A stretch of DNA of 64,000 nt from Dryocola sp051307055 (GTDB taxonomy: Bacteria > Pseudomonadota > Gammaproteobacteria > Enterobacterales > Enterobacteriaceae), in the NCBI RefSeq assembly GCF_051307055.1, contig NZ_CP149994.1, positions 248,001 through 312,000 on the forward strand, read 5' to 3'. The notes under the pieces are model-generated. The model had not been told where the DNA came from. It did not search any database and was given only the letters and a program-made list of their open reading frames with translations. The position numbers and the translations under genes are program-made. This document shows positions 35,238 to 44,647 of the stretch, piece after piece (positions within the stretch are counted from its first letter, which is position 1; every line of letters starts with the position of its first letter).

Positions 35238-35813
35238 TCAGTAGTAAGAGTGCTCGCCGCGCTGGTGTTCGGTCAGATCGCGAACGCCTTTCAGTTCCGG
35301 GAACTCAGCCAGCAGCTGTTTCTCAATACCTTCTTTCAGCGTCACATCAACCATTGAACAGCCGTTGCAGCCGCCGCCGAACTGCAGAATAGCCAGCCCG
35401 TCATCGGTAATTTCCATCAGCGTAACGCGGCCGCCATGGCCTGCCAGCTGCGGATTAACGGTTGCCTGCAGCATATACTCCACGCGCTCCATCAGCGGGG
35501 CGTCGTCGGAAACCTTACGCATTTTGGCGTTAGGAGCTTTCAGCGTCAGTTGAGAGCCGAGCTGGTCGGTAACAAAATCAATTTCTGCGTCTTCAAGGTA
35601 TGGCGCGCTCAGTTCATCGACATACGCGGTCAGCTGCTCGAATTTTAACGCCGTGTCGCTTGCTTCAACCGCATCCGGCGGGCAGTAGGACACTCCGCAC
35701 TCCGCATTAGGAGTACCGGGGTTGATAACGAATACGCGGATTTGCGTCCCTTCTTCCTGACCTGCCAGCAGTTTGGCAAAGTGAGATTGTGCAGTATCGG
35801 AAATACGGATCAT
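35238..35813 (-). CDS. nfuA: Fe-S cluster carrier protein NfuA
   Basis: NfuA is a [4Fe-4S] scaffold and delivery protein important under oxidative stress and iron limitation. The length (191 aa) equals E. coli NfuA. An N-terminal degenerate A-type domain (SDTAQSHFAKLLAGQEEGTQ) precedes the Nfu domain, whose cluster-binding Cys-x-x-Cys is in GGGCNGCSMVDV near residue 149. It lies convergent to the accessory block and 58 bases downstream of gntX on the same strand. Confidence 0.97.
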   Translation of the reverse strand: MIRISDTAQSHFAKLLAGQEEGTQIRVFVINPGTPNAECGVSYCPPDAVEASDTALKFEQLTAYVDELSAPYLEDAEIDFVTDQLGSQLTLKAPNAKMRKVSDDAPLMERVEYMLQATVNPQLAGHGGRVTLMEITDDGLAILQFGGGCNGCSMVDVTLKEGIEKQLLAEFPELKGVRDLTEHQRGEHSYY

Positions 35814-35871
35814 AACGATTGCTCAATAGTTGACTATTTTAGTCGGTTATAATACGCCCATCATCGAGGGT

Positions 35872-36552
35872 CTACAAGGTTCGACAAAGGCACCATACCT
35901 GGATAGTCGCAGCCCCCTGCTTTTTCAGCAGTTGTGCAATTTCTGCCACGGTACTGCCCGTCGTGACGACATCATCCACAATAACCATATGGCGGCCCGC
36001 CACCGGGAATTCAACCCTGAATGCGCCTTTGAGATTGCCGCGGCGCAGCCTCGCGCTTAGCTCATGCTGCGTTGCCGTGGCGCGGATTCGCCTGGCTGAC
36101 GCACGCTGATAGTCGCATTGCAGCCAGCGCGCCAGCGGGGCCGCGAGCAGAGCGGACTGGTTAAAGCCTCTGTGCCAGGCGCGACGGGAATGTAATGGCA
36201 CGCTGACGATCGCTTCGGGTTTTACAACAGCGCCAGCGCGTATAGCAGCCATAACTTTTAGCAGTATCAGCCGCGCCAGCGCCGGGGCAAGGGCCGTAGC
36301 GCCGGTAAATTTTAGCCGGTGGATGAGGGCGTTAAGCGGCGGTTGATAATCGGTGACAAAAATCAGCTTGTCCCACGGCGGCGGATTTTGCAGGCAGCGG
36401 CCACACTGCGTTACGCCTTGCGCGGCGGGTAACCCGCAGCGTTCACAGCAGGCGGGGCTGGATAAGGCCGCGCTACAGCGTGAACAGATGCCCCATGCCG
36501 GGCAGGCAAGCGGCATACGACATAGCCAACATAGCCCCGGGATTGTTAGCAT
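35872..36552 (-). CDS. gntX: ComF/GntX family phosphoribosyltransferase-like protein
   Basis: This 226-aa protein belongs to the ComF family. An N-terminal Cys-rich zinc-ribbon-like part (CWLCRM, CSRC, CERC, CGRCL) is followed by a PRTase fold with the PRPP-type motif VIVDDVVTTGSTVAE. The E. coli gene has been linked to gluconate uptake and DNA utilisation, but its biochemical role is unclear. I start it at MLTIPGLCWLC (36552), as in E. coli; the frame is open five codons further up. It is divergent from bioH. Confidence 0.92.
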   Translation of the reverse strand: MLTIPGLCWLCRMPLACPAWGICSRCSAALSSPACCERCGLPAAQGVTQCGRCLQNPPPWDKLIFVTDYQPPLNALIHRLKFTGATALAPALARLILLKVMAAIRAGAVVKPEAIVSVPLHSRRAWHRGFNQSALLAAPLARWLQCDYQRASARRIRATATQHELSARLRRGNLKGAFRVEFPVAGRHMVIVDDVVTTGSTVAEIAQLLKKQGAATIQVWCLCRTL

Positions 36553-36588
36553 ATTCGCTCCATACATTTAAAAACGAGACGGTAACCG

Positions 36589-37365
36589 ATGAGCGAACTT
36601 TGGTGGCAGACAAAAGGTGAGGGAAAAATCGATCTTGTGCTGCTGCACGGGTGGGGGCTGAACGCCGGCGTATGGCATTGCATAAGCGCGGAATTAAGCC
36701 CGCAGTTTCGTTTACAGCTGGTCGACCTGCCGGGTTATGGCCGCAGTCAGGGTTTTGGCGCGCTGACGCTGCCTGAGATGGCCGACATCGTGCTGGCGCA
36801 GGCGCCGGAACAAGCCGTCTTTCTTGGCTGGAGCTTAGGCGGGCTGGTTGCAAGCCAGATTGCACTGACTCATCCTGAACGCGTTCGCGCGCTAGTGACC
36901 GTCGCCTCATCACCCTGCTTCAGCGCGCAGAGAGACTGGCCGGGAATTAAACCTGAAGTGCTGGCTGGTTTTCAACAGCAGCTAAGCGAGGATTTTCAGC
37001 GTACCGTTGAGCGCTTCCTTGCTTTGCAGACGCTGGGCACGCAAACCGCGCGTCAGGACGCCCGTGCGTTAAAAGCGGTAGTGCTTGAGCAGCCGATGCC
37101 GGAGGTGGAGGTGCTCAATGGCGGTCTGGAGATCCTGAAGAGCGCCGATTTACGCGAACAGCTTACGGCGCTGCAGATGCCTTTCCTGCGCCTGTACGGC
37201 TATCTTGACGGCCTGGTGTCGCGTAAAGTCGCGGCTTTGCTCGATGAGCGTTACCCGCAAAGCGAATCGTTTATTTTCCCAAAAGCGGCCCATGCGCCCT
37301 TTATCTCCCATCCTGAAGACTTCTGTTCGGCGTTAATCAGGCTGAAAAATCTTCTGGAGGAGTAA
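36589..37365 (+). CDS. bioH: Pimeloyl-ACP methyl ester esterase
   Basis: BioH hydrolyses pimeloyl-ACP methyl ester, completing the pimelate moiety for biotin synthesis. It is an alpha/beta hydrolase of 258 aa (256 in E. coli). The nucleophile Ser82 is in GWSLGG, the catalytic His in KAAHAPFISHP, and the acid is probably the Asp in YGYLDGLVS. HGWGLNAGVW forms the oxyanion region. It is a single gene, divergent from gntX, ending at a bidirectional terminator shared with feoC. Confidence 0.97.
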   Translation: MSELWWQTKGEGKIDLVLLHGWGLNAGVWHCISAELSPQFRLQLVDLPGYGRSQGFGALTLPEMADIVLAQAPEQAVFLGWSLGGLVASQIALTHPERVRALVTVASSPCFSAQRDWPGIKPEVLAGFQQQLSEDFQRTVERFLALQTLGTQTARQDARALKAVVLEQPMPEVEVLNGGLEILKSADLREQLTALQMPFLRLYGYLDGLVSRKVAALLDERYPQSESFIFPKAAHAPFISHPEDFCSALIRLKNLLEE

Positions 37366-37413
37366 GAATATCTGTCGGGATCACGGCGGGCGTTTACGGA
37401 TAGATTTTGATAG

Positions 37414-37441
37414 AAAAAGGCGGAAAAATTCCGCCTTTTTT
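37414..37441. terminator. Bidirectional terminator between bioH and feoC
   Basis: A 7-bp GC-rich stem (GGCGGAA/TTCCGCC) with a 3-base loop is flanked by A5 on the left and T6 on the right. It can therefore end both bioH (plus) and feoABC (minus) transcripts. Confidence 0.88.
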
Positions 37442-37445
37442 GTTA

Positions 37446-37685
37446 TCAGCCAGCCAGCGTCCACACTTCGCGGATACATTTCTTGCCTTCCGGACAGCTT
37501 TTGCAGCTGCCGGTCAGGCAGTCATTTGGCTCTTCCTTCATACGCATCGCTTTACCCATGGCTTCTAAACGCCCCAGCATGGCGTTAACCAGCGGAAGCG
37601 GGGTGGCAAGCTGCTGGCTTATCTGTGCTGCATCCAGGCGGCCCTGCAGCGCCAGCGCGTTACGAACTTCGATTAAGCTCGCCAT
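37446..37685 (-). CDS. feoC: Ferrous iron transport accessory protein FeoC
   Basis: FeoC is a small winged-helix protein that binds an Fe-S cluster and modulates FeoB stability or activity. It is 79 aa (78 in E. coli). The helix-turn-helix spans about residues 3-45, and four cysteines lie in CLTGSCKSCPEGKKC (residues 56-70), the usual cluster ligands. It is the last gene of feoABC, 9 bases after feoB. Confidence 0.95.
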   Translation of the reverse strand: MASLIEVRNALALQGRLDAAQISQQLATPLPLVNAMLGRLEAMGKAMRMKEEPNDCLTGSCKSCPEGKKCIREVWTLAG

Positions 37686-37694
37686 GCTTCCCCC

Positions 37695-40016
37695 TTAGTG
37701 GCACTCGCCGGTGCTGGCTTCACAGCAGGCGACAGCGGCAGTTTTACGGGTCGCCAGCAGGCTGACATCCACGCGGCTGCGCGCGCGGCGCAGTGCGCTA
37801 ATCAGTACGACGTTAAACAGCACCACCGCAAGGATGCAGATCAGGCTGTATTGCGGATGCGCCCTGAATGACACGCTCTGGTAATAGAGCGTTGAGAGTG
37901 AGTAAGCGATATTCAGCCCCCACAGCACGGAAAAGGTCATCCAGCCGCGGCTTGATTCGCGGGCCACCGCGCCCATCACCGAGATGCACGGAATATAAAG
38001 CAGCACGAAAATCAGGTAGCTGTAGGCCGCCGCCGCGCTGCCGAATTTGCTGCTCATCACGCCCATGGCGCCCGAAGCCATCTCGCCGTCGCCCTTGCTG
38101 GCTTCTATGGGGTTGGCGAGCACGCTCAGGCTGAAGGTCTCTTTCAGGCTTTGCCAGGTTTCATCTGCGGCGCCGCCGAGCTCATCGAGCAGGCTGAAGC
38201 TGGCCGCGTCAAACTCCTCGTTGTGCATGTCCTCAGCGGTATAGAGGGTGTTCAGCGTGCCGACGACCACTTCTTTCGCCATCGCCCCGGTAAAGAGGCC
38301 TACGGTTGCCTGCCAGTTATCTTCGTGCACGCCAATAGGTTTAAGCAGCGGGGTCAGCATCCGGCTGACGGAGGCGAGCGCTGAGTCGTTGATGTTGTCC
38401 ACGGGTTTGCCGCTAAACGAAAAGCTGTTGAGCGCGCCGATAAAAATACTGACGATAACGATCACTTTACCCGCGCGCAGCACAAAGCCCTTCAGGCGCT
38501 GCCAGGTTTGCAGCAGCAGGCTTTTCAGATGCGGCACGTGATACACGGGCAGCTCCATCACGAACGGCGAGGCCTCACCGCGCATGATGGTGTACTTAAG
38601 CATCAGGCCCGTAAGAATGGCCATCACGATGCCGAGCATGTAGAGCGAGAAGACGACTAGCGCGCCCTGCTGGCCGAAGAACGCCGCCGCAAACACCGCA
38701 AAGATCGCCAGACGTGCGCCGCAGGACATAAACGGCGCCATCATGATGGTCATCAGGCGTTCACGTGGCGCATCCAGAGTACGCGCGCCCATCACCGACG
38801 GCACGTTACAGCCGAAGCCCACAATTAGCGGTACAAAGGATTTGCCCGGCAGGCCAAGAGACTGCATTAGCCGGTCCATGACAAACGCCGCGCGTGCCAT
38901 ATAACCGGAATCTTCAAGAAAAGAGAGAAACAGGTACATCATGCCGATTTGCGGTACCAGCGGCAGCACGGTGTTGATCCCGCCGCCGATCCCCTGGGCG
39001 AAGAAGATGGTCAGCCAGGCCGGGAAGTGCAGCGTATAGCCAAGCCACTGAATGCCGTGGATAAAGATAGCGGCGGAGCCGCCGTCGAAAATAGGCTGTA
39101 GCGCGCCGCCGATGTTAATCGCCAGCAGGAACATCAGGTACATCACCAGCATAAACACCGGCAGGCCGAGGAAGCGGTTGAGGATAACTTTATCCATCAT
39201 GGCGGTAAGACGGTGCGGCTCGGCAGTCAGGCTATTGCTCACCGTGTCGCAGATGGCGGCGATGCACTGGTAGCGCGCATCGGCAATCAGCAGCGCCGGG
39301 TCTTCGATGCTGCTGGCAAGCCGGCTGTTTACGCTTGCCAGCTTATCCGCCGCGCTGCCGGCAAAAGCCTGGCTGTAGATGTCTCCTTCCAGCATTTGCA
39401 GCGCTAGCCAGCGGCGTTGCTGCGCGGGCATCTCTTCCGCCATGTCCGCCGCCAGGTTATCCACTTCTGCAAGCAGCGCCTGCGGATAGAGCGCCAGCTC
39501 CGAGCGGGCGTTTGGCTGGCGCCGATCGATAGCTAATTTCAGCCCTTCAATACCGCGTCCGCGCGTAGAAACCAGCGGAATCACCGGGCAGCCCAGACGA
39601 GCGGCGAGGGCATCGATATCAATGCGAATATTTTGCTTCTCGGCGATATCGAGCATATTGAGCGCAACGATGCAGGGAATGCCCAGCTCCAGCAGCTGTA
39701 GCGTCAGATAGAGGTTGCGCTCAAGGTTTGAAGCATCCACGACGTTTATCAGCAGATCGGCATCGCCGCTTAAAATATAGTGGCAGGCGATTTGCTCATC
39801 GAGCGAGGTTTGTGAGGAGATGGTGGTCAGGGAATAGGTGCCGGGTAGATCAACCAGCGTGACCTGATGGGCCAGGGTTGAAAACTGCCCTTCTTTTCGT
39901 TCGACAGTGACCCCTGCCCAGTTGCCGACGCGCTGCCGCGAACCAGTAAGCTGGTTAAACAGCGTGGTTTTGCCTGAATTAGGGTTACCGATTAAACCTA
40001 TGGTTAAGTTTTTCAT
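37695..40016 (-). CDS. feoB: Fe(II) transporter permease FeoB
   Basis: FeoB is the inner-membrane ferrous iron transporter with an N-terminal GTPase. It is 773 aa from the start MKNLTIGLIGN, the same as E. coli. G1 is GNPNSGKTT (residues 10-18), and DLPGTYSL and LNMLDIAEK mark G3 and G4. The membrane domain has two Gate motifs around GFGCNVPSVMGARTL and LYIPCISVMGAVARES. The open frame extends 12 codons upstream to 40052, but the family start is 40016. It is second in feoABC. Confidence 0.96.
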   Translation of the reverse strand: MKNLTIGLIGNPNSGKTTLFNQLTGSRQRVGNWAGVTVERKEGQFSTLAHQVTLVDLPGTYSLTTISSQTSLDEQIACHYILSGDADLLINVVDASNLERNLYLTLQLLELGIPCIVALNMLDIAEKQNIRIDIDALAARLGCPVIPLVSTRGRGIEGLKLAIDRRQPNARSELALYPQALLAEVDNLAADMAEEMPAQQRRWLALQMLEGDIYSQAFAGSAADKLASVNSRLASSIEDPALLIADARYQCIAAICDTVSNSLTAEPHRLTAMMDKVILNRFLGLPVFMLVMYLMFLLAINIGGALQPIFDGGSAAIFIHGIQWLGYTLHFPAWLTIFFAQGIGGGINTVLPLVPQIGMMYLFLSFLEDSGYMARAAFVMDRLMQSLGLPGKSFVPLIVGFGCNVPSVMGARTLDAPRERLMTIMMAPFMSCGARLAIFAVFAAAFFGQQGALVVFSLYMLGIVMAILTGLMLKYTIMRGEASPFVMELPVYHVPHLKSLLLQTWQRLKGFVLRAGKVIVIVSIFIGALNSFSFSGKPVDNINDSALASVSRMLTPLLKPIGVHEDNWQATVGLFTGAMAKEVVVGTLNTLYTAEDMHNEEFDAASFSLLDELGGAADETWQSLKETFSLSVLANPIEASKGDGEMASGAMGVMSSKFGSAAAAYSYLIFVLLYIPCISVMGAVARESSRGWMTFSVLWGLNIAYSLSTLYYQSVSFRAHPQYSLICILAVVLFNVVLISALRRARSRVDVSLLATRKTAAVACCEASTGECH

Positions 40017-40070
40017 TTTTTTATGAACTAAAGAGAGTAAAAACCGGGGCACGAATGCCCGTCCCGTTTA

Positions 40071-40295
40071 TCAGGCCAGGGCTTCGACGTTTAGTAAGTC
40101 GAGATCCTTTTTACGTAACACCAGATTGACGCGGCGTGTTTCGATATGAACCGGATCGCCAAGCGGCGCCACGCGCACAACGTTAAAAGAAGAGCCGGGC
40201 AACATGCCAAGGGATAATAATTTTTGTCGATAGGCCGGGCTTATTTCATGGGCGAAGCCGGTAATTTTCCACGCGCTGTTCGGTAAAAAATTCAT
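40071..40295 (-). CDS. feoA: Ferrous iron transport protein FeoA
   Basis: FeoA is a small SH3-like cytoplasmic protein that acts with FeoB. It is 74 aa (75 in E. coli), with the conserved stretch SPAYRQKLLSLGMLPGSSF followed by VHIETRRVNLVLRKKDL. It is the first gene of feoABC, and the Fur-type box lies upstream. Confidence 0.96.
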   Translation of the reverse strand: MNFLPNSAWKITGFAHEISPAYRQKLLSLGMLPGSSFNVVRVAPLGDPVHIETRRVNLVLRKKDLDLLNVEALA

Positions 40296-40417
40296 AGGAC
40301 CTTCTTAGAGCAAAACTCTGATTTGTTACTGACGGGGCCACTGTATTCACCGGCGCGCACGAAGCGCCGTGAAAGCCAACTCTTTTGCGGTAAAGGAGAA
40401 ATAATAAACAAAACAAT

Positions 40418-40436
40418 GATAATGAGAATGGTTTCT
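40418..40436 (-). promoter_or_regulatory. Probable Fur box upstream of feoA
   Basis: The sequence GATAATGAGAATGGTTTCT matches the Fur pattern of consecutive GATAAT-like hexamers (GATAAT GAGAAT, then a weaker third). It lies about 125 bp upstream of feoA, where iron repression of feoABC is expected. Confidence 0.6.
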
Positions 40437-40694
40437 ATCTTCAATAACTATTTTATGAACGGGCGCGCATTTTTCATTATTAAATGAAACAAGCCGTGTA
40501 GTTATCTAATTAGTTCCTGAGTTAATGTTGCATTGATATTTCATGTGTTACATAAATGCTGCCGACTGGTTTCTTATTTAAACATGCAGCAGAAAACGTT
40601 TTTTATTAGCTGAGAAATAATATGTGCTGATAATAAAATATTATTAATGGATGGGCGTAAAGAGTCAGGAGCAATGTACGTTAATTATGAGTTA

Positions 40695-40729
40695 TATCCG
40701 CCCTGTCCTGGGTGTGAACAGGGCGGATA
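40695..40729. repeat. Perfect 12-bp inverted repeat, REP-like, after tex
   Basis: Arms TATCCGCCCTGT and ACAGGGCGGATA are exact complements with an 11-base loop, 25 bases beyond the tex stop. The GGGCGGATA core is the same as in the palindrome at 5809, so it probably belongs to the same REP-like family and may act as a 3' boundary. Confidence 0.65.
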
Positions 40730-40753
40730 AAGGCTGGATCGTCCGCCGGAAGA

Positions 40754-43087
40754 TTAGTTCTTTTTACCAAACGCGGCGGCCAGCGCATCGCCCATCGCGC
40801 TGTTGCCGCTGCTGGCGTTATCCCGTCCGCGCGGTTTGGCCTGCTGCTGGGCCGGTCGGCGAGCGTTGTTTTGCTCGCGCGGCGCGCGCTCACGGCGGTT
40901 GCTGCTTTCACCAGGCTGTTCGTCAAGGCGCATAGTCAGGGCAATACGCTTGCGGGCAAGATCCACTTCCATCACCTTCACTTTGACGATATCGCCGGCT
41001 TTTACCACCTTATGCGGGTCGTCGATGAATTTATCGGAAAGGGAAGAGATGTGCACCAGACCGTCCTGATGCACGCCGATATCCACAAAGGCGCCGAAAT
41101 TGGTAACGTTGGTAACCGCCCCTTCCAGCACCATGCCCGGCATCAGATCGTTCATGGTTTCCACGCCGTCGGCAAACTTCGCGGTTTTGAACTCCGGACG
41201 CGGGTCGCGGCCTGGTTTTTCCAGCTCCTTGATAATGTCGGTCACCGTCGGTACACCGAAGCGTTCATCGGTAAACTCGCTCGCTTTCAGGCCGCGCAGC
41301 GCTTCGCCGTTGCCCATAAGATCGGCAAGCGCCTGCTCTGTCGCTGCCAGAATGCGTTCAACAACCGGATAGGCTTCGGGGTGCACGGTGGAGGCGTCCA
41401 GCGGATTATTGCCGTGATTGATACGCAGGAAGCCCGCGCATTGCTCAAAGGCTTTTGGTCCCAGACGGCTGACTTTCAGCAGCTGCTGGCGATCCTGGAA
41501 GCGGCCGTTTTCGTCGCGCCAGTTAACGATATTCTGCGCCATCATGCGCGTTAAGCCCGCCACGCGGGTTAACAGCGGCACCGAGGCGGTGTTCAGATCC
41601 ACGCCTACGGCGTTTACGCAGTCTTCCACAACGGCGTCCAGCTTCTTCGCCAGCTGCGACTGGCTGACGTCATGCTGATACTGGCCGACGCCGATGGATT
41701 TCGGATCGATTTTCACCAGCTCGGCGAGCGGGTCCTGCAGGCGGCGGGCGATAGATACCGCGCCACGAATCGAAACGTCCAGATCCGGGAATTCCAGGGC
41801 AGCCAGTTCAGAAGCTGAATAAACGGAGGCGCCCGCTTCGCTGACAATGACTTTCTGCGCGGTCACTTTCGGGAACTGCTGCTGCACATCAAGGAAGAAA
41901 CGCTCGGTTTCGCGAGACGCCGTCCCGTTGCCGATAGCCACCAGCTCGACGTTATGTTTCTCGCACAGCGCCGCAACGGCAGCGGCGGCCTTCGCCGCCT
42001 GCCCGGTATGCGGATAAATCGTATCGGTGGCGACCAGTTTACCGGTCGCATCAATAACCGCCACTTTAACGCCGGTACGCAGACCCGGATCGAGGCCCAT
42101 GGTTGCGCGCAGGCCAGCAGGCGCGGCCATTAATAAATCATGCAGGTTGCGGGCAAAGACGTTGATCGCCTCTTCTTCGGCGCGCTCGCGCACGGTGCCC
42201 ATCAGTTCGGTTTCCAGATGCATCAGCACCTTAATGCGCCAGGTCCAGCTCACCACGCCGCGACGCCAGGCGTCTGCCGGGGCATTGTTCAGGCGCAGGG
42301 AGAGATGGTCGATAATCAGCTGTTCGCAGTAGCTTTCACGCGGCGGCTCGTCGTGCTGCGGATCGGCATTCAGCGCAAGCTGCAAAATGCCTTCGTTGCG
42401 GCCGCGGAACATGGCGAGCGCGCGATGAGAAGGAACGGTGGCGATGGGTTCGTGATGGTCAAAATAGTCACGGAATTTTGCGCCTTCCTCTTCTTTACCG
42501 CTGACCACGTTGGCAACCAGATGGGCGTTCTTCCACAGATAGTTACGCACTTTTGCCAGCAGCGCGGCGTCTTCCGCGAAGCGCTCCATCAGGATGTAGC
42601 GAGCGCCATCAAGCGCGGCTTTGGTATCGGCAACGCCTTTGTCCGCGTCGATGTAGCGAGCGGCTTCCTGCTCAGGTTCGCGCGACGGCTCGTTCCACAG
42701 GGTTTCCGCCAGCGGCTCAAGGCCTGCTTCGATTGCAATCTGCCCGCGGGTACGGCGTTTTGGCTTATACGGCAGGTACAAATCTTCAAGCTCGGTTTTG
42801 CTCAGCGTGCCGTTAATGGCGGCCGCCAGCTCGTCGCTCAGCTTGCCCTGCTCGGCGATAGATTTCAGAATGGCCTGGCGGCGATCGGCCAGCTCGCGCA
42901 GGTAGCTCAGGCGCGTCTCCAGCTGGCGCAGCTGCGTGTCGTCGAGACCGCCGGTAACTTCCTTACGATAACGTGCGATAAACGGCACGGTATTCCCTTC
43001 GTCGAGCAGGCGGACGGCTGCTGCAACCTGTTCATTTCTGGCCTTTAGCTCACCGGCAATAATGCGGCAGAGTGAATCATTCATCAT
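40754..43087 (-). CDS. tex: S1-domain RNA-binding transcriptional accessory protein Tex (YhgF)
   Basis: Tex/YhgF is a conserved nucleic-acid-binding protein linked to transcription and ribosome rescue. It is 777 aa (773 in E. coli), from MMNDSLCRIIAGE. The N-terminal helical region is followed by a YqgF-like RNase H fold (LGLDPGLRTG-type motif at GLDPGLRTGVKVAV) and helix-hairpin-helix motifs (VDLNTASVPLLTRVAGL). A C-terminal S1 domain (GAVTNVTNFGAFVDIGVHQD) and a basic disordered tail complete it. It lies alone between feo and greB. Confidence 0.95.
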   Translation of the reverse strand: MMNDSLCRIIAGELKARNEQVAAAVRLLDEGNTVPFIARYRKEVTGGLDDTQLRQLETRLSYLRELADRRQAILKSIAEQGKLSDELAAAINGTLSKTELEDLYLPYKPKRRTRGQIAIEAGLEPLAETLWNEPSREPEQEAARYIDADKGVADTKAALDGARYILMERFAEDAALLAKVRNYLWKNAHLVANVVSGKEEEGAKFRDYFDHHEPIATVPSHRALAMFRGRNEGILQLALNADPQHDEPPRESYCEQLIIDHLSLRLNNAPADAWRRGVVSWTWRIKVLMHLETELMGTVRERAEEEAINVFARNLHDLLMAAPAGLRATMGLDPGLRTGVKVAVIDATGKLVATDTIYPHTGQAAKAAAAVAALCEKHNVELVAIGNGTASRETERFFLDVQQQFPKVTAQKVIVSEAGASVYSASELAALEFPDLDVSIRGAVSIARRLQDPLAELVKIDPKSIGVGQYQHDVSQSQLAKKLDAVVEDCVNAVGVDLNTASVPLLTRVAGLTRMMAQNIVNWRDENGRFQDRQQLLKVSRLGPKAFEQCAGFLRINHGNNPLDASTVHPEAYPVVERILAATEQALADLMGNGEALRGLKASEFTDERFGVPTVTDIIKELEKPGRDPRPEFKTAKFADGVETMNDLMPGMVLEGAVTNVTNFGAFVDIGVHQDGLVHISSLSDKFIDDPHKVVKAGDIVKVKVMEVDLARKRIALTMRLDEQPGESSNRRERAPREQNNARRPAQQQAKPRGRDNASSGNSAMGDALAAAFGKKN

Positions 43088-43217
43088 GGCTTTATCATCT
43101 GTGTAGTGCGTTTAGTGCGGAAATTTCAGAGGACAGTTATACGGACTGGAGGGCCAAAATGCCAGCCACAGCGCCTTCGCTACGAGGAACAGGAGGATTC
43201 TGTGGCTGATACGGGCG

Positions 43218-43691
43218 CTATTTCACATACTCAATCTCATTGACGTACCAATGGGCTTCTCCGCCGGGGGTTTGCACTACGGCTAAATCGCCCACTTCTT
43301 TTTTCAGCAGCGCGCGAGCCATGGGCGAGTCGATGGAGATGTAATCCTTGCGGCCGAAAATCTCATCGTAGCCGACGATGCGAAAGCGTAACTGGCTGCC
43401 CTCGTCGTTTTCAATGTCGACCCAGGCGCCAAAAAACACTTTGCCCTCCTGCTGGGGCGAATAATCGACGATTTTAAGGTTCTCAAGGCATTTCGTCAGA
43501 TAACGTACCCGGCGGTCTATCTCGCGCAGCCGTTTTTTGTTGTACTGGTAGTCAGCATTTTCACTGCGGTCGCCAAGGCTCGCCGCCCAGGTCACCTTTT
43601 TGGTCACTTCCGGACGCTCTTCGCGCCACAAATAGTCCTTTTCTTGCCTGAGCTTTTCGTAGCCCTCGCGGGTAATCAATGGCGTTTTCAT
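43218..43691 (-). CDS. greB: Transcription elongation factor GreB
   Basis: GreB binds RNA polymerase in the secondary channel and stimulates cleavage of backtracked RNA. It is 157 aa (158 in E. coli). The coiled-coil N terminus is TREGYEKLRQEKDYLWREER, and the C-terminal globular part contains VDIENDEGSQLRFRIVGYDE and SPMARALLKKEVGD. It is divergent from ompR. Length and the basic N-terminal domain distinguish it from GreA. Confidence 0.96.
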   Translation of the reverse strand: MKTPLITREGYEKLRQEKDYLWREERPEVTKKVTWAASLGDRSENADYQYNKKRLREIDRRVRYLTKCLENLKIVDYSPQQEGKVFFGAWVDIENDEGSQLRFRIVGYDEIFGRKDYISIDSPMARALLKKEVGDLAVVQTPGGEAHWYVNEIEYVK

Positions 43692-43927
43692 CGTTGGGCC
43701 TGCAGCCTGGATAACAATATGGTGATTTAAACCGATAAATCAGGGTGATGGCAATCCCGATAATGTGCGAGGCAGTTCATCGTTTTAGTAAAAAAACCGC
43801 TATAACCGACTGTTTAATATGCTTTGTAACAATTTCGACTAGAATATATACCAGATTTGTCTGGTCGTATTGACGCAGTTTTTTAAGAATACGCAATCAA
43901 CTGTTCGAGCCTTTGGGAGTAATAAGA

Positions 43928-44647
43928 ATGCAAGAGAATTATAAAATTCTGGTTGTGGATGACGACATGCGTCTGCGCGCGCTGTTAGAGCGTTATCTCA
44001 CAGAGCAGGGCTTCCAGGTCCGTAGTGTGGCAAACGCAGAACAGATGGATCGCCTGTTAACCCGTGAGTCCTTCCACCTGATGGTGCTGGATCTCATGCT
44101 GCCTGGCGAAGACGGCCTCTCTATCTGCCGTCGTTTGCGCAGCCAGAGCAACCCGATGCCGATAATCATGGTTACCGCAAAAGGCGAAGAGGTCGACCGT
44201 ATTGTCGGCCTGGAAATCGGCGCCGATGACTACATTCCAAAACCTTTTAACCCGCGTGAACTGCTGGCCCGCATCCGGGCGGTGCTGCGTCGCCAGGCGA
44301 ACGAGCTGCCGGGCGCGCCTTCCCAGGAAGAGGCGGTCATTGCCTTCGGCAAATTTAAGCTGAACCTCGGCACCCGTGAGATGTTCCGTGAAGATGAGCC
44401 TATGCCGCTAACCAGCGGTGAGTTTGCCGTGCTCAAAGCGCTGGTGAGCCACCCGCGTGAGCCGCTGTCCCGCGATAAGTTAATGAACCTTGCCCGCGGT
44501 CGCGAATACAGCGCCATGGAGCGTTCGATTGATGTGCAAATCTCCCGTCTGCGCCGCATGGTGGAAGAAGACCCGGCGCACCCGCGTTATATCCAGACCG
44601 TCTGGGGCCTGGGCTACGTATTCGTGCCGGACGGTTCTAAGGCATGA
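43928..44647 (+). CDS. ompR: Osmoregulatory response regulator OmpR
   Basis: OmpR is the response regulator that controls porin genes with EnvZ. The start at 43928 (MQENYKIL) gives 239 aa, identical to E. coli; GGGAG lies upstream. Asp11, Asp12 and the phospho-acceptor Asp55 (VLDLMLPGED) are present, with Thr and Lys in VTAKGEE and YIPKPF. The winged-helix output domain ends with RYIQTVWGLGYVFVPDGSKA. The frame continues five codons upstream, but that is not conserved. It overlaps envZ by 4 bases, a sign of translational coupling. Confidence 0.98.
   Translation: MQENYKILVVDDDMRLRALLERYLTEQGFQVRSVANAEQMDRLLTRESFHLMVLDLMLPGEDGLSICRRLRSQSNPMPIIMVTAKGEEVDRIVGLEIGADDYIPKPFNPRELLARIRAVLRRQANELPGAPSQEEAVIAFGKFKLNLGTREMFREDEPMPLTSGEFAVLKALVSHPREPLSRDKLMNLARGREYSAMERSIDVQISRLRRMVEEDPAHPRYIQTVWGLGYVFVPDGSKA

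Larger units (their letters stand above)
40296..40753. other. feo control region and tex 3' flank
   Basis: This 458-bp AT-rich stretch carries the Fur-type site nearer feoA and, at 40695-40729, a perfect 12-bp inverted repeat just beyond the tex stop. An FNR site is known for feo in E. coli, but I could not find a convincing FNR palindrome here. No gene is apparent. Confidence 0.5.
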